Shown: positions 12,733 to 24,244 of the stretch, in pieces
Layout: the number at the start of each line of letters is the position of its first letter
Numbering within the stretch: position 1 is the stretch's first letter
Assembly: GCF_030463565.1 (NCBI RefSeq)
Contig: NC_134643.1
Span: 214,758,583-214,822,582 of the forward strand
Direction of reading: 5' to 3'
DNA: 64,000 nt
Origin: Pelecanus crispus
Taxonomy: Eukaryota; Chordata; Aves; Pelecaniformes; Pelecanidae
The notes under the pieces: model-generated
The model's input: the letters and a program-made list of their open reading frames with translations, nothing else
Databases searched by the model: none
Told to the model about the DNA's origin: nothing
Translations under genes and position numbers: made by a program

Positions 12733-12858
12733 CAGGGACATCTTCCACTAGATCAGGTTGCTCAAAGCTCCGTCCAACCTGACCTCCACCGCTTCCAATG
12801 GTGGGGCATCCAAAACTTCTCTGGGCAGCCTGTGCCAATGTCCCACCAACTCCTACAG
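12733..12858 (-). mobile_element. CR1 LINE fragment, reversed
   Basis: Read on the plus strand, the block shows the reverse complement of the well-known CR1 3' portion. A GGGACATCTTCCACTAGATC segment comes first, then CTCAAAGCTCCGTCCAACCT, a GGTGGGGCATCCAAAACTTC stretch and CTCTGGGCAGCCTGTGCCAA. The sense strand is therefore minus. The terminal octamer repeats are missing on the left side and the fragment is only about 125 bases. It is an internal piece of a truncated copy, more diverged than the one at 8081-8200. It lies inside a 225-codon plus-strand open frame, which for that reason should not be read as a gene. Confidence 0.85.
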
Positions 12859-13468
12859 ACCTGCGAGGAACGCGGCCTCTGCCGGAGAGGTGCATCTGCC
12901 CAAAGAGGGGTACCTGCAAAACGCAGGTGCCAACATCTGGTTTACTCATCCCAGGATCTTTATACAGTCAGTGGAGGAAAATGGCCACATTTACGGAGTG
13001 CTTGTTTTCCTTCTAAAGAAGATGTGATAAAACGAGTCAAGGGAACGGCATCGCACAAGAGGGAATTTCTCTCCGTCAGCTGTGAAGAATCATGCTGCCG
13101 TGATGTGATTTTTCTGTATCCAAACCAGCCATTGTGCTGCATCCCAAGTGTGGCTGCATCTCAGAAGAATAAAAACATCCTCTCTCCTTCTCTTCTGGCA
13201 CACACAGAGCTAAATTCACTGTCTGCAACCCCCCCCCCCCAGCTTTTACCTATATATTCTACAGCTTAATGAATTGACTCTTTTAAAGTGCTTTGAGAGA
13301 GGAAAGGTGTTTTAAAAGCACACAAGGGACATTAATATCAGATGTCAAGCCATAACAAAGAACTGTGATGCTGGTGCTTTCTTGATTAGTCAGGGCACCC
13401 CAGGTTGCATTATCTCATTTGCAACTGTGACAGAAACATGATACCAGCCCCTCTTTGGAAAAGTAACT
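12859..13468. other. Intergenic DNA with a C10 run
   Basis: No gene is recognised. A run of ten C residues lies at 13231-13240. The stretch lies just beyond the candidate ENDOD1 polyadenylation signals. Confidence 0.45.
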
Positions 13469-13474
13469 TTTATT
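13469..13474 (-). promoter_or_regulatory. ENDOD1: Candidate distal poly(A) signal for ENDOD1
   Basis: The minus strand reads AATAAA here, and a variant ATTAAA lies at 13717-13712. I found no canonical AATAAA on the minus strand between these and the ENDOD1 stop codon at 17123. This pair is therefore the first plausible end of the ENDOD1 mRNA, giving a 3' UTR of roughly 3.4-3.7 kb. Inferred from sequence only. Confidence 0.3.
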
Positions 13475-16400
13475 TTGTTGAAGCCATATGTTTCCAAGGA
13501 TAGAGTAAAGCTCACAAGCCATAAATCATGCCCAGATAAGAATAATCTCAAACAATAGTTAGTTGGCAGAAGGATGTTGTTTTTTCTGTGATAATTGCTC
13601 AGTGTTCGAGGCAGATCTCCCATCGCCTGCTCAGACATGCAGCACAGAAGAAAAATGCCCTGTGCCGGTTGCGGTTCTTAGCATTTGAAATCTGAGCATG
13701 TTAAGACTATTTTTAATAATACTGTTCCACATCTGCCCAAATCCTGCAGTGCTGCAGCCCCCTAGATCTCAAGGACTGTCCACCCGTGGTCAGAAGGCGC
13801 CGTTGCCGCACGGAGGCTGCTGGCCTGGCCCGAGCTAGGCTGGGTAGCGATGGTGATGTGGCGACGCAGACCTCCCAAGGCGTCTCAGCTTTGCTGCCCC
13901 TCAGCACTTGAGCTCCCATGTTTCTGCAACCAGGGGGTGCACTGGAGATGCTGGTGGAGCTGGGATGCAGGGGCTGCTGGGTTAAGGTGTGGGGGAGCTG
14001 CTCTGGGTGCAGGACCCCCAAGAAGTGCATTGCTGGCCGCTGTGCAGTGCCGCACAGCTAAGACGGGTCAGAGATAAGGCCACACAGAAGGCATGGGACA
14101 GGCAGCTGTGGGGGGCAGCTGCCTCCTCCCCAATGCTTGGGCTGCACTGGAGAGCTGCTGCCACCACACGTGTCTTCAGAGGCTGCTGGGGACTCTGGGT
14201 CCACCAAGCTGGTGGCCCTGTCACTGCACCCTGGCAGCTCCTGGGACCTGAGCTGGCTGCTCTCCTGCCTTGACAGCTGCCACGTAGCCTGAGAGGAGTG
14301 CCGGGGTTGGGACAGGGTCCTGTGAAGGAGTGAGAAACCAGCTCCACATCTGGCTCTGCAGTGGGGAAGGCATGTTTGAGTAGGAAAAGATGCAAAGTTT
14401 GGTTTGGAGAGCATCCATGGGCTGCTGTCGGCCTGCTGGGAGCAGCAACCTGGACCTTGTCCCTTGCACCTGAAATCCCTGTACCAACAGCTCCAAGGCA
14501 ATGGAGTGATTTGTAAAGCACTGCTGACTTCACCCAGTTAGACTCATGTTGGCACACAAAAGCTGCCTTTCCTTTTGAACAGAGCCAGCGCTGCTCGCCG
14601 GGTGGCCTCTCTTTCTCTGCAAACCAGCTGTGGCCCATGAAGGGTGAAACAAGTTGTCCTCTGTCCCCGCTCAGCCCACCACCTCCCCACTTCATTCCCA
14701 TTGTTGGCATCCCCAAGGATGCCATTAGCATTGTTGCCGAACGGGGTACCACCCGATCAGGGTGTGCTGGTCTGGGATGTGCACACACAGCTGGCTGCAT
14801 TGAACGCAGCCCCTGAAATAAGGAAACAACCCTCTGTTGCTGCCATGAACCAGCCAAATCTCCTTTACCCCACCGAATCCATCCCCCTCCCAGCTCAGCC
14901 CCGCTGCAAACAGTGTGAGGCAGCAAAGCTGCTGCATTGAGTAATTGGGCCTTCTTCAACCCAGGACTGGCCACCAGCAACACAGCGCTGCTGGGTTCCC
15001 CACAGGGACGGCAGCACTGGCTTGCACACCCCTGGGACTCCTTATGGGGTGCTATGGCAGATCAGGGGTCCACAGCCAACCTGGCACTGGAGGGAGGGAC
15101 AGAGGTGGTGGTGAAGGGCACGACCCATCCATGTAGGACTCCCAAATGCCTCTGGGAGTCCAACCGAGAGCCTCCCTCCTGCAGGCAGCTGCACCAAGAC
15201 ATCCAAAGCCCCTTGCTGAGCCAAGCCCTGCAGCAAGGCAGCACCCCTGTGCCCTCCTCCAGCAGTGGTGGGTGTCCCTGAGCCCCTCGTCCAGCTGCAA
15301 ACCCCTGATGGTTCCCTGCAAAGTCCCTGCATGCATCCCGGCTCTGGTGTCCCAGATGTTGGGGGTCCTGGCTCACGCCGGCAGGGAGAAGGGGTGAAGA
15401 AGAGCAAGCAGGGAGGACGAGCGGTGCAGAAGAGGGGTTGGGTCCTGCTCTCACATAAATGTGTCTGGTAGTATATGGGCTCACCAGGTGGGTATTTACA
15501 CAGCAAAACAAACGCTGTGCCTCTTCCACCTCTGCTCCCACCAGAGAGTCCATAGTCCCCATGGGAGAAAGGGGCAATGCAACCACTTTTTCCCTCCTCC
15601 AGGTTTCTGAAATTGGGTAAGAAAGGGAAATTCCCAGCAAAAGCCTTTGCTGCTAGAGCTCATGTTGAGCTTGGCCATGCTTGTCCCTGCAGCTGTGACA
15701 GCCACGCAGACCTCTCCTCCTCTCCCGAGCAGCCGAGGCCCCTGCCATGAGCGCTGCCAGGACCTCCAAGTGTAAGCAACTCACCACGAGCGTCCTATTC
15801 CCTCTGCCTTTTCCCTCCCATTTGCAGTACTCCCTTCCTCGAGGTCCCTCCGGCCAGCTTCACTCCCAGCACAGCACCGAGGGGACCCACCTGCCCTGCC
15901 CGGGGCTGGCTCCTGCCCAGCTCTGACCCTACCGCCGGGTAGGGGGCTATGAAAACACCAACCTACGCAAAAGCAGCAAAATCCCCGTGTCCCCCATGCA
16001 TCTTCTCTCCCATGTCCCCTCTCTGTAAGGATGTCCCTGACGTCGACCCAGACCAGTGGGAAGGGCAGAGCTGCTTTTCTGTTGCCCTAGAGGGAAACCC
16101 AGGAGGATCATCTTTGCCCTGCAAGCTGGGCTTTCAAAACAAGCCCCAAAGGACAGCTGTGGTGTTACCCATCCCCAGCCTGGGCATCGTTTTGGGGAGG
16201 CTTCACGCCGCGTGCTGGGGAGCTGTCAGCTCTCAAGGGAGGCAGGGCAGGCGGCAGCTGGTTCAAAGCCAAAAGCGTGACTCCCAGGCACTGCTGGGCT
16301 TTGAAGCAGGCACAAGGGCTTCAGGGTTGAGACCTTCAGGGACTCAGACCGCCATGGAATGCCATGTCTTGGAGTTTCAGGGCTTAGACCTTCAGTGATC

Positions 16401-17122
16401 ACCAGCGAGCAAGGAAGGTTTTGGGGAAGATAACCTTGGTATGCCTAAGAGAAAATGTTTTCCCACCGTGCGAAAGAACAGGCAATGGGTCTTTCCTCAC
16501 AGCAAGAATCACGTGATGTCAGCTGCCTGGAAAGGCCTGAGGACTATGAGACACACCTGGTTGCATCCCCTCCACCAGTGGGACCCTGGTGCAATCAGCA
16601 GTGCAACCAACAGCAGGACCTCACCCCCATCCCTCCTCGCTCCCCACCATTTCCCAGCCCCAAATTCTTGCACCCTCACCTCCCTCTCCCTTCTCCAGAA
16701 AACCCCCTGTAACTAAAATCCTACCCTGACCACCACCTCCTCCCCGACAGGGATGAGCTTCTACGGAGCTCTCTGCCAGTGTGTAGGTCTCAGTGTTATC
16801 TTTGCCGGAAAGAAACAACCCCGTACCACATTTAGCACACGTCTCCCAGAGGAAGCATCCTGACATCTGCAAATCACAGAAACTTTGTGGCCTGCACCAA
16901 TAAAACCCAGACACTTTACAACAGACAGAACTCGAGTTACAATGGTGGCGTCCCCCGGCAACGTTACCTCGGCCTTCCTTGTTAGTCCCCAGTCGGTTCA
17001 TTATTATTAATGTCACTACAATAAATACCAGAAAAAAATTGACAGCATTTGGCCACATATCTTAAAGCATTGCCCCACTCCTCCATCACTCCATGTCTTT
17101 GCGGCCTTGGTTTCCATCCCTA
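13475..17122 (-). other. ENDOD1: Probable ENDOD1 3' UTR
   Basis: This stretch follows the ENDOD1 stop codon in the direction of transcription and ends at the first minus-strand poly(A) signals. It has no recognised coding exon. It is unusually GC-rich for a 3' UTR and therefore contains long chance open frames, including a 333-codon minus-strand frame at 14983-13982 with Trp/Cys/Ser/Pro-rich composition and no recognisable domain. Vertebrate ENDOD1 transcripts are known for long 3' UTRs, which fits. The alternative is that the mRNA ends earlier by a non-canonical signal and the rest is intergenic. Confidence 0.4.
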
Positions 17123-18256
17123 TTAGTCATCAGAGGAGACTTTAGGGACAAACCGTTTGACTATGTGACCAGCCAAGTAATAAAAGCCATGCAGAAGTGC
17201 GGCTGTGGCATCGATGACCAGCGAGAAGGTGCCCCCTATCCCGGTGGCCATGTCTTTGAGGACAGCGGGAATGGCACAGATGGAGTGGTAAGGGAAAGCA
17301 GCAAGGTGAAGGACAAACCCCACAGGGATGCGCAGAATCCTGTAGGTGAGGAATGCCACATCTTGAACAATTTGCAGGAAGCCCAGGAAGATGTTGACGA
17401 TGACCCTCCCCACATCATAGGGGATGCTGATGAGCACCATGCTGATGGCTTTAAGGTAGGACACCACCCCGTTCCACAGGCTGTGGACTCCATCCAGAAC
17501 TGTACCGCCAACCCGCTTGATAACAAGCCACAGAAAATAAAACACAAATTTCACCAGCTCCACAAACACATAGATGATGAGTTCCAGAAGTTTGATGAAA
17601 GGGGTAGCAATGATGCCAGCCACTTTTCTCACCAAGCTGCTGTCTTTGGCCTCCTGGTTGTCACTTGTTCCTACTTGCTCTCCAGAGCGGATCCGACTGA
17701 CAGCTTGCAGTATTGCTTCTGTTTTCTCCTGGCTTTGGTTGTCTTCCCCACAGTTGCCCTTAAACAAGTGAACCCCTGCTAGAAGCTCCTTCTCCAGCTC
17801 TCCCACCATGAGGTCCATCAAGCTGTTTTCATCATTTGTTTTCTTCACTAGTCCCAGGGACCATCCCTCCGGAGCATCACAGCAGGCTGCCAGCCAGAGA
17901 GTCTCTGGCACTGACACCTTGCCTTTAACTCGGACACTGGAAGGAATCGCACCTGCAAGGAGATACAGATGATCCTTCTTGGAGCAGTGAGGGACCAGAG
18001 CTTGCTCCACTACCCTCCCAATGTCTCTGTGCCACCTTTTGCTCAGAGACGGGCTCAGAGGGACAGCATTCGTGAGGGTGTAAGTGGCCATCTGGAAATC
18101 CTCCTCATTGAGCAAGCTGGGATTGAGCAGCCCTCTCTCGTAACCAGAGCCCACGTAGTCTGAGGTCAGGGCTTGATTTGCACCAAGGTTGGCCACAGTG
18201 CCAACGATATTGGCTTCATGCACCATCTCATGCAGGTCATTTTCTGGATCGTCTAT
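17123..18256 (-). CDS. ENDOD1: ENDOD1 coding exon 2 (NUC active-site region and hydrophobic C-terminus)
   Basis: The acceptor is a pyrimidine-rich CTATTTCAG at 18265-18257, and the exon opens with IDDPENDLHEMVHEANIVG. Joining in phase 0 to exon 1 gives an uninterrupted frame of 377 residues to the stop at 17123-17125, ending FVPKVSSDD. The exon carries the degenerate catalytic motif, a polar linker (about 255-308) and the hydrophobic array. Large open frames on the opposite strand, such as 17093-17782, are shadows of this exon. Confidence 0.95.
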   Translation of the reverse strand: MDDPENDLHEMVHEANIVGTVANLGANQALTSDYVGSGYERGLLNPSLLNEEDFQMATYTLTNAVPLSPSLSKRWHRDIGRVVEQALVPHCSKKDHLYLLAGAIPSSVRVKGKVSVPETLWLAACCDAPEGWSLGLVKKTNDENSLMDLMVGELEKELLAGVHLFKGNCGEDNQSQEKTEAILQAVSRIRSGEQVGTSDNQEAKDSSLVRKVAGIIATPFIKLLELIIYVFVELVKFVFYFLWLVIKRVGGTVLDGVHSLWNGVVSYLKAISMVLISIPYDVGRVIVNIFLGFLQIVQDVAFLTYRILRIPVGFVLHLAAFPYHSICAIPAVLKDMATGIGGTFSLVIDATAALLHGFYYLAGHIVKRFVPKVSSDD

Positions 18257-21200
18257 CTGAAATAGGAGAGAGGAGAGTTACTGGATGTAATTTGCCTTTC
18301 TAGAAAGCAACATGTAAAATGGGTCTTGAAGTATATTTTCCTCTATGACTACTACTACACTGTGCCTCGGACCACATCCTGTGCTCCCTCCTCATTTTCC
18401 TTGCAGCACTTCAGAAGAGCGTACGCTCTACTTAGCTGCCCTGCCAAACACATCGCTTTAGGTTCCAAGGGATGCTTGCAGCTCTCCAGTCTGGTCCGCA
18501 GCACAACACAACCCCCAGAATCTCACCAGCCACCCTGCACCAAGCTCTAGCTTGTGGGTTTTTTTCCTAGAAGAGACTTTTTAAGACCAAGAGATGGCTT
18601 GATTTAGGGCCATGTTCTCACCTCCTACAGTGGTGGTACCTCCAGTTGATTTAAGCACCTACCATGGCACCTTAATTCTGTCCCTCTGAACCATCAAATC
18701 CAAACCATGAAGAAAAAAACCCAGGGTATATAAGACACCTGGAGAAGGCATTTACCTCTCACCGCTGATTGCGTAAGAAGCCAGAAGGAAGCCAGGCACC
18801 ACGGCAGGTGACCTTAACTTCCTTGCCTTGAACACAGACAGGGCAGTGAGCTCTTAGGGCTCTCTCAGGGCTTGTCATTAGTAGTCTGAACCTCATGTCA
18901 TTAACAGTCTGAACCTCATCCTTAATGACCGCACAGCTCCTGGCATAACATGGGTGAGGCTGCCATCACCGCAGGTCCTCGACAGAATCTGTGCTACCTG
19001 CTCGTTGTCTGCCATTCTCATGCTGCGGAGCCAGAGTTAGCAATTGCTGCAGCGGGAATTCGTCCTGGAGTCATGCACAGAGCCATGCATGGGGAGGTAA
19101 CGAGCAGTGGGAGCAGGAGCACTAAACACCAGGGCGTGCTCAGGTCTTTGTCGTGTGGCCGCAGCTCTGTCTGCCTGCAGCCACTCCAGGGAGGTGTGCC
19201 AGATTGTCCTTTTCTTCCCCAAATTAGAGGGTGAGCATGTTGGTAGAAGCTCGGGGGTGGCAGACAGTCTCTGGCAGTTGCTGCCTCCTGCAGTCTCTGT
19301 TTCAGCGACTGTGGTCCTCAGCTCCCAGCACTGTGCTAGCCCAATTAAACCTGCTGTCTTTGCTCCTGGCCGATAGACTGTTTACTGCACTACATAATAC
19401 GCCCTTTGAAGACATCTATGCCAGACAGTTCATAGCCTACCTTGAATCACTCCCCAGTCATCCTTCCTCATCCCTTGGCCATCCTGCAACGCACTTGGAC
19501 AGATGTCCAACTACATCCTTGCGACCTTACCCAGAGTTTGCGTCCTCTTAGTGACACATCACCGCCTCACAGCTCTGCGTCAGCCTGTGCTGAGAGTCAG
19601 GGTGAAAGGGCCAGCGCCAGCGAGTGTCATCAGCTACCCACCACCCTCACCGCATGAACTGAGCTCTGGCTGGCCTCATGCATCAGCCAAGCCCCTGCGG
19701 TCCAGGCTCAGGGCTCCCTTTGCACCAAGGCTGGTCACGGTCCAACGCTGGCCATTGCAGAGGGCTGCATTACCCCCATCTCCTGCTAAGGAGGTTTCTT
19801 GCGCTCTGCTTTGAAGCATCTGATGCTTATTGCTTCAGGACTGGAAGGATCACAGCAAGTCCTATGTGCTGATGCACAAGTCATAGCTTTTTCTAGATAC
19901 ACCCCTTAAAAAAGACTTATCCTGCACTTCTTCTGCCTTATCCTGTTCCACTTGCTCAGACACCCCAAACTCACGGGCTGCAGCTGGCTTATGAGGCCAG
20001 ACATTTTGTGTTCCACAAAATCACTGTCCCTTCCTGCCCCCCCAACTCATTCTCTCTGTTCTGATGAGATGACGGTGTTGTGCCATGGGACAAGGGATGC
20101 ACCTGGTCTGTTTAATCCCACAGTCCAGGTGAGGGGGGAGCAGGCATGGGTGTGAGGCTGTGCCTAGGAACTGCCCTCCATGCTATGGCCCTCTTGAGCC
20201 TGACACCCTTGCAGAGACACTCATCCCCTCTCGCTCCCACGGCAGTGCTGCCGTGCCACAAGGACACATAGACCCAAGATGGGCCAGCTCTGCCTCCAGC
20301 AGAGATTCCCAGCCTACATGAAGCAGATGTTATAATTTTCTCTCTTTATGAGCTGATGCATGCAAACCTTGAGGTGCCTATCAAGAAAATATGTCTCCAG
20401 TTACCTGTTCAGCTGCAGGCTTTTGCACATACCATAGGGATTGTTTAGATGCAATTAAAAAAGAACATGATAAAAATGTGGCCATGTACTGTTCATGCAT
20501 AAGGCTCTGACATCACCAAGTTATGCTTGTAATAACTCATATTATGGTTTGTAATAACTCATGTGTAACTGAGGTTTTTCATGCCTCCTCCAGCTCAGCC
20601 CCAAAGGCAAGCTGTCTCCAGCACTGCGTCTAATCTGCATTGCAAGCTACCCTTCCTCACTGCTTCAAAAAGCTTTTGGTTTGTGTCACTGCCAAAGCAT
20701 ATCTGCTTTCATGGAGTCAGCCATGAAGCCACCTGTCCAAATAACCTGGAATTGCTAAGGGCAAGATCCAAGCAGGCAGGTAAACACCTCATTCATAGGA
20801 TGGGGATTTAAAAATAAATTATGCATCTGAACACCTGCATGGATATGAGCACCTAACAATACTGATGTGTTTCATAAAGTGGGAGTTGCAGTTTCACAGA
20901 AGGAGCAGAGGCAGAGGGAGATTAAAAGTATGGCAATACACAGGTACTAGAGCAGGCAGCTTCCATCAAGTTTGGCCATTTAACAGCGTAGGACACTGTT
21001 ACCTCCCACCTTCCCCACCCTAGTACCATTCCAGGCGAACTTCAGCATCCCACTCCCCTTGCTATTTCCTCAGGCATGCTTACGCCTTTGATTGCAGGGG
21101 AGGTATTTCATCTACCCTTACTACAGGTCCCAGGGAGGAGGCACAGTGCATCTTACACCAAAGTTTCTGTTGTAAGATGTTCACATGAGTGGCTCTAGAA

Positions 21201-24200
21201 GTACCTGTTTCTCTTGACTCTCCACCAAGAGAGATGGCAAGAGCAGCTAGAAGTAGCTACAGCTGGGCGATGCAAATCCCACCTTGGACATGTGGCTGGT
21301 AGTAGTCATCAACCAAATGAAAACACAAGGTGATTCATCCAACCCCTCATACATTAGGACAGAAAATGCAACTCCAGAGTTTTCCATCTCTCTCTAAGCT
21401 ATAGAAAGAGTCAAACCCATAGGTTTTCAGACAACCGAAACAAGATGAGGTGAAAGCCACCTAAGTGATCTGCTCTCAACCCCTAGGAAACCTGTGGCAG
21501 AACAGGTTTTCAGACCCGAGCCTGGGGGAGTCCCATCAGTACCCTGCTCATCAGCCTACTCTGCCTGCTCTCTAATTTTTCACTAATTGCTGAATTAATT
21601 CCCTGTTTCCAGCTGCCAATCAGCAGTGGGTGGCACTGACATTCCTCACACTTCTCACCCAATTACTGCCTCTGCGCTACATTTGGCATGTGTTTCTCAG
21701 GCAGACATTCCTGAGGAGGTAGGCATGCAGGGAGCAAGATGATGCCCTCACCACTTACATCACTACCCAAAAAAACCCCCACGCGACAATCGTGAGGCCC
21801 TCACCAGACTGCAGAGAGTGTTTTTGCAGTGATTTCTTTCTGCTTGCTCTGTCTCTGCATCTCTATGTGCATAGGCATAAGCCCATGCCACTGTGCAGCT
21901 CAGCCTGCTCATACCCAGCTATCTCTGCCTTGGCAAGGGAATTGCCCAGAAAATAGGCACTATAACCTCATGGGGCTATGCTGCAGAGCAGGTGTTGCTA
22001 AGGGTTCCCTTCAGCAGCCATCTGACTTTCCTAACCATCTGACCTAGCCTTGATAAGGACACACATAATGGTGTGAAACCTCTTCCCCACTTTCTCCTCC
22101 CAGATTTGGTGTGGTAGTGTCTGAGAGGGATGTATGCACTTATTTCTTGAGTTATAGGAATTTTTCATAGTCCTGCTTTCTTCTCCTTACAGATTCTTCA
22201 GGGTTTTTTTTCTAGTGGTTTTCTGACTCAGACTGAGGTTTTTCCATTGAACCACAGAGCTGCTACCGCCCACCTCCGAGACACCTGCATTTCAGCAATG
22301 GATGAAGGGGACCCATTAATGTAAACTAAGACCCATAGCAACCCATGGGGATGCTCTGGAGAAGCCAGAGCAACTAAAGGTAGCACCTGGCCAATTATTT
22401 CTGGGACTGTGGTACGCTTTGGAGGCAGGAGACACAAGGTTTGGGGTCTCTGGAGTGCTGGCAGGGATGATGACAAGGTGCGGGGTGAAGAGGGATGGAG
22501 CGGGGAGGGCAGGGGAGCCAGCTGGAGGGAGGTGCTGCAGAACCGAAGCTGCTGTGGAGGGGCTGCCCACTGCAGGAACCACTTTCAAGCCTGCCTGGGC
22601 AGGTCTGGTGAGTCAGACCATGAGGAGCAGGAGGAGATATGGTGGCTAGAGGTGACAAAGGGCATCAGTGGCTGAGGCAAATGGGAAAGGATCTCATCTC
22701 TGCTGCTTTGCCTCACTGCCTCCATGGTACTGACAGCAGATACTCACTCGCCTAGGTCCTCTTTGTGCTTTAATACTTATCACCCTTCCTCAACTCCATC
22801 ATGGCAGCCTACAAAAGGCTTCCGCCTGTTTTAAAAGGGCAAGCAGACACCTCCCACAGCCATCTGTGAAGTGGAAGGAGAGCAGATCAAAAGGCCCTTG
22901 GGAACTCCTGCAACTCAAAACCCAGCCCAGAGAGCAGGGAGACAGTCCAAGGTGAAGACAGGGACATAGGATCATGGTCTTGGTACCTCATCACCCCACA
23001 TGAGGAAACTGAGCATGGCAGCCACTCTCTTGGGACAGGGGTAAGCTTTGATTCTGGCTACATCCAGCACCCAAGGGCCCTGCTCCCAACATGCTGCTCC
23101 TATACTGAAGCCATTCCTGCCCTGACGAAGCACCCTTGCACACTGCCAATCTTTCCTGAGCTCCATAGATAGGGATAGCTTGACGTTTGCTACAAAATTC
23201 CCCATGATCACTGCTGAAAAACCTGAAACGCAGCCAAAAAAAAAAAAAAAAAAAGGTAAAGCGTATTTGTTCTCTTAGGTTACCAGCAATTTTTAAAGGA
23301 TTTCCTTTAAATTTAACAGCCTGAAGGACTTGCTTAAACACGCCAAGTGTCAGCAGAGACAAAAACCACTGAGGCTCCGGCAAAATTCATTTTATACTGC
23401 ACACTTCCAACCTGACTGAAGCCTGCACGCTCCAGGACACGGCAACTCATTTCCCTACCAGAGTCTGCAACACAGGGACACAACAAAAAGCTGCGGCGTC
23501 AACTTGGTGAACCGCAAATAGATGTTTTATCCCTGTGCAGTGAAGCTAAAGAACTCTTATCAACACTGCGATCGCACTGGCAACAGAACAAACTTCAACT
23601 CGACACTGCGATGTTGAACCCTGCTACCCACCGGCCGTCTCCCTGCCCTGACAGCGGGCCGGCAGGACCGGCACATCAGCTGGGCTCAGCGATGGCTTTC
23701 CAGTCCCCCGGCATTGCATGTCGCACGCAGCAGCCTCCCAGCTTTCATCGTAAGCCCTGTGGGACAAGGAGCTATTTGTTTCCTCGGCTGCAAGCACAAA
23801 AATAAGCTCTGCTTGTGTTAAATTAGTATCGAAAGAAGTTCAACAAGCAGAGCTCCTGCCTCCTTTGGAAAACCCTAGCCCCAGCTTCACCCCACAGAGG
23901 AAACATTCTCCAGGAACATTTGCTTTACAGCAAAGGAAAAGCTGACTTACCTGCGGTTCGACTAGCCAGTTCTCCTCCTCGTTTTGGGCTGGCTTTGTAT
24001 ACTTAAAAGCTGAATAAAGAGGGATTTTGTCCTTAGTACTGTAGAGGGTTGCAAAGCGTGGCTGTTTGTTGTACTGCTGACAGATTTTCACGTGGAACGG
24101 CTCTGTAAATCCTTCGGGTGGGACTTGTCCAGGGAAGAACACGTTACACTCAGCAAAACCAGTTTCATCCTCTCCAACAACTCTGCCCTGGGAGAAGCCT

Positions 24201-24244
24201 GGGAAAACTGAGATGCAAAGCAAAAATACAATTGACGTCTTCAT
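17123..24244 (-). CDS. ENDOD1: ENDOD1, endonuclease domain-containing 1 protein (complete, 2 coding exons)
   Basis: The coding sequence is join(24244-23951, 18256-17123) on the minus strand and gives 475 residues; human ENDOD1 is about 500. Residues 1-20 form a signal peptide (MKTSIVFLLC start, hydrophobic core, Ser-Gln-Gly end). Residues 21 to about 200 match the DNA/RNA non-specific endonuclease (NUC, beta-beta-alpha metal) family, with an AECNVFFPG motif near 31 and FATLYSTKDKIPLYSAF at 64-80. The active-site region, from Y137, reads YERGLLNP where active enzymes have DRGHLxP. A TYTLTNAVP block follows at 156-164, then SLSKRW, where active enzymes have Asn before the Trp. Both changed positions suggest weak or absent nuclease activity. 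Residues about 309-470 hold several long hydrophobic or amphipathic helices, characteristic of ENDOD1 and suggesting membrane association. Mammalian ENDOD1 has been linked to innate immune signalling and DNA-damage survival, but its chemistry is unsettled. The gene is divergent from CWC15, as in human. Confidence 0.95.
18257..23950 (-). other. ENDOD1: ENDOD1 intron 1 (5.7 kb)
   Basis: The intron is bounded by GTAAGT at 23950-23945 and CAG at 18259-18257. No further exon is recognised inside. It contains an AT-rich candidate regulatory island at 20330-20580 and an A18 run near 23239-23256; the rest is unremarkable mixed-composition DNA. Confidence 0.85.
20330..20580. promoter_or_regulatory. 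Candidate conserved element in ENDOD1 intron
   Basis: A sharply AT-rich island lies inside the GC-moderate intron. It is dense in words such as ATGCATGCAAAC, TAGATGCAATTAA and GTTCATGCATAA. A 15-base near-perfect direct repeat (YTTGTAATAACTCAT) occurs at about 20525-20540 and 20548-20562. The composition and repeated motif suggest a bound regulatory element, but conservation cannot be tested here. Confidence 0.25.
23951..24244 (-). CDS. ENDOD1: ENDOD1 coding exon 1 (signal peptide and start of NUC domain)
   Basis: The exon holds 98 codons, from ATG at 24244-24242 to a consensus donor (CCGCAG then GTAAGT), and ends in phase 0. The ATG is chosen because it directly precedes the signal peptide; the frame is open upstream to 24511 but that part is GC-rich, unlike a signal peptide and unlike the family. 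The exon encodes the signal peptide plus the first NUC-domain strands, with cysteines at 33 and 55 that probably pair in the secretory pathway. Confidence 0.95.

Noticed and set aside
12592-13269. 225-codon plus-strand frame
   Set aside because: Its middle is a reversed CR1 fragment and the rest resembles nothing known.
17093-17782. 229-codon plus-strand frame
   Set aside because: It is the shadow of ENDOD1 exon 2 on the opposite strand; the minus strand matches a known family throughout.
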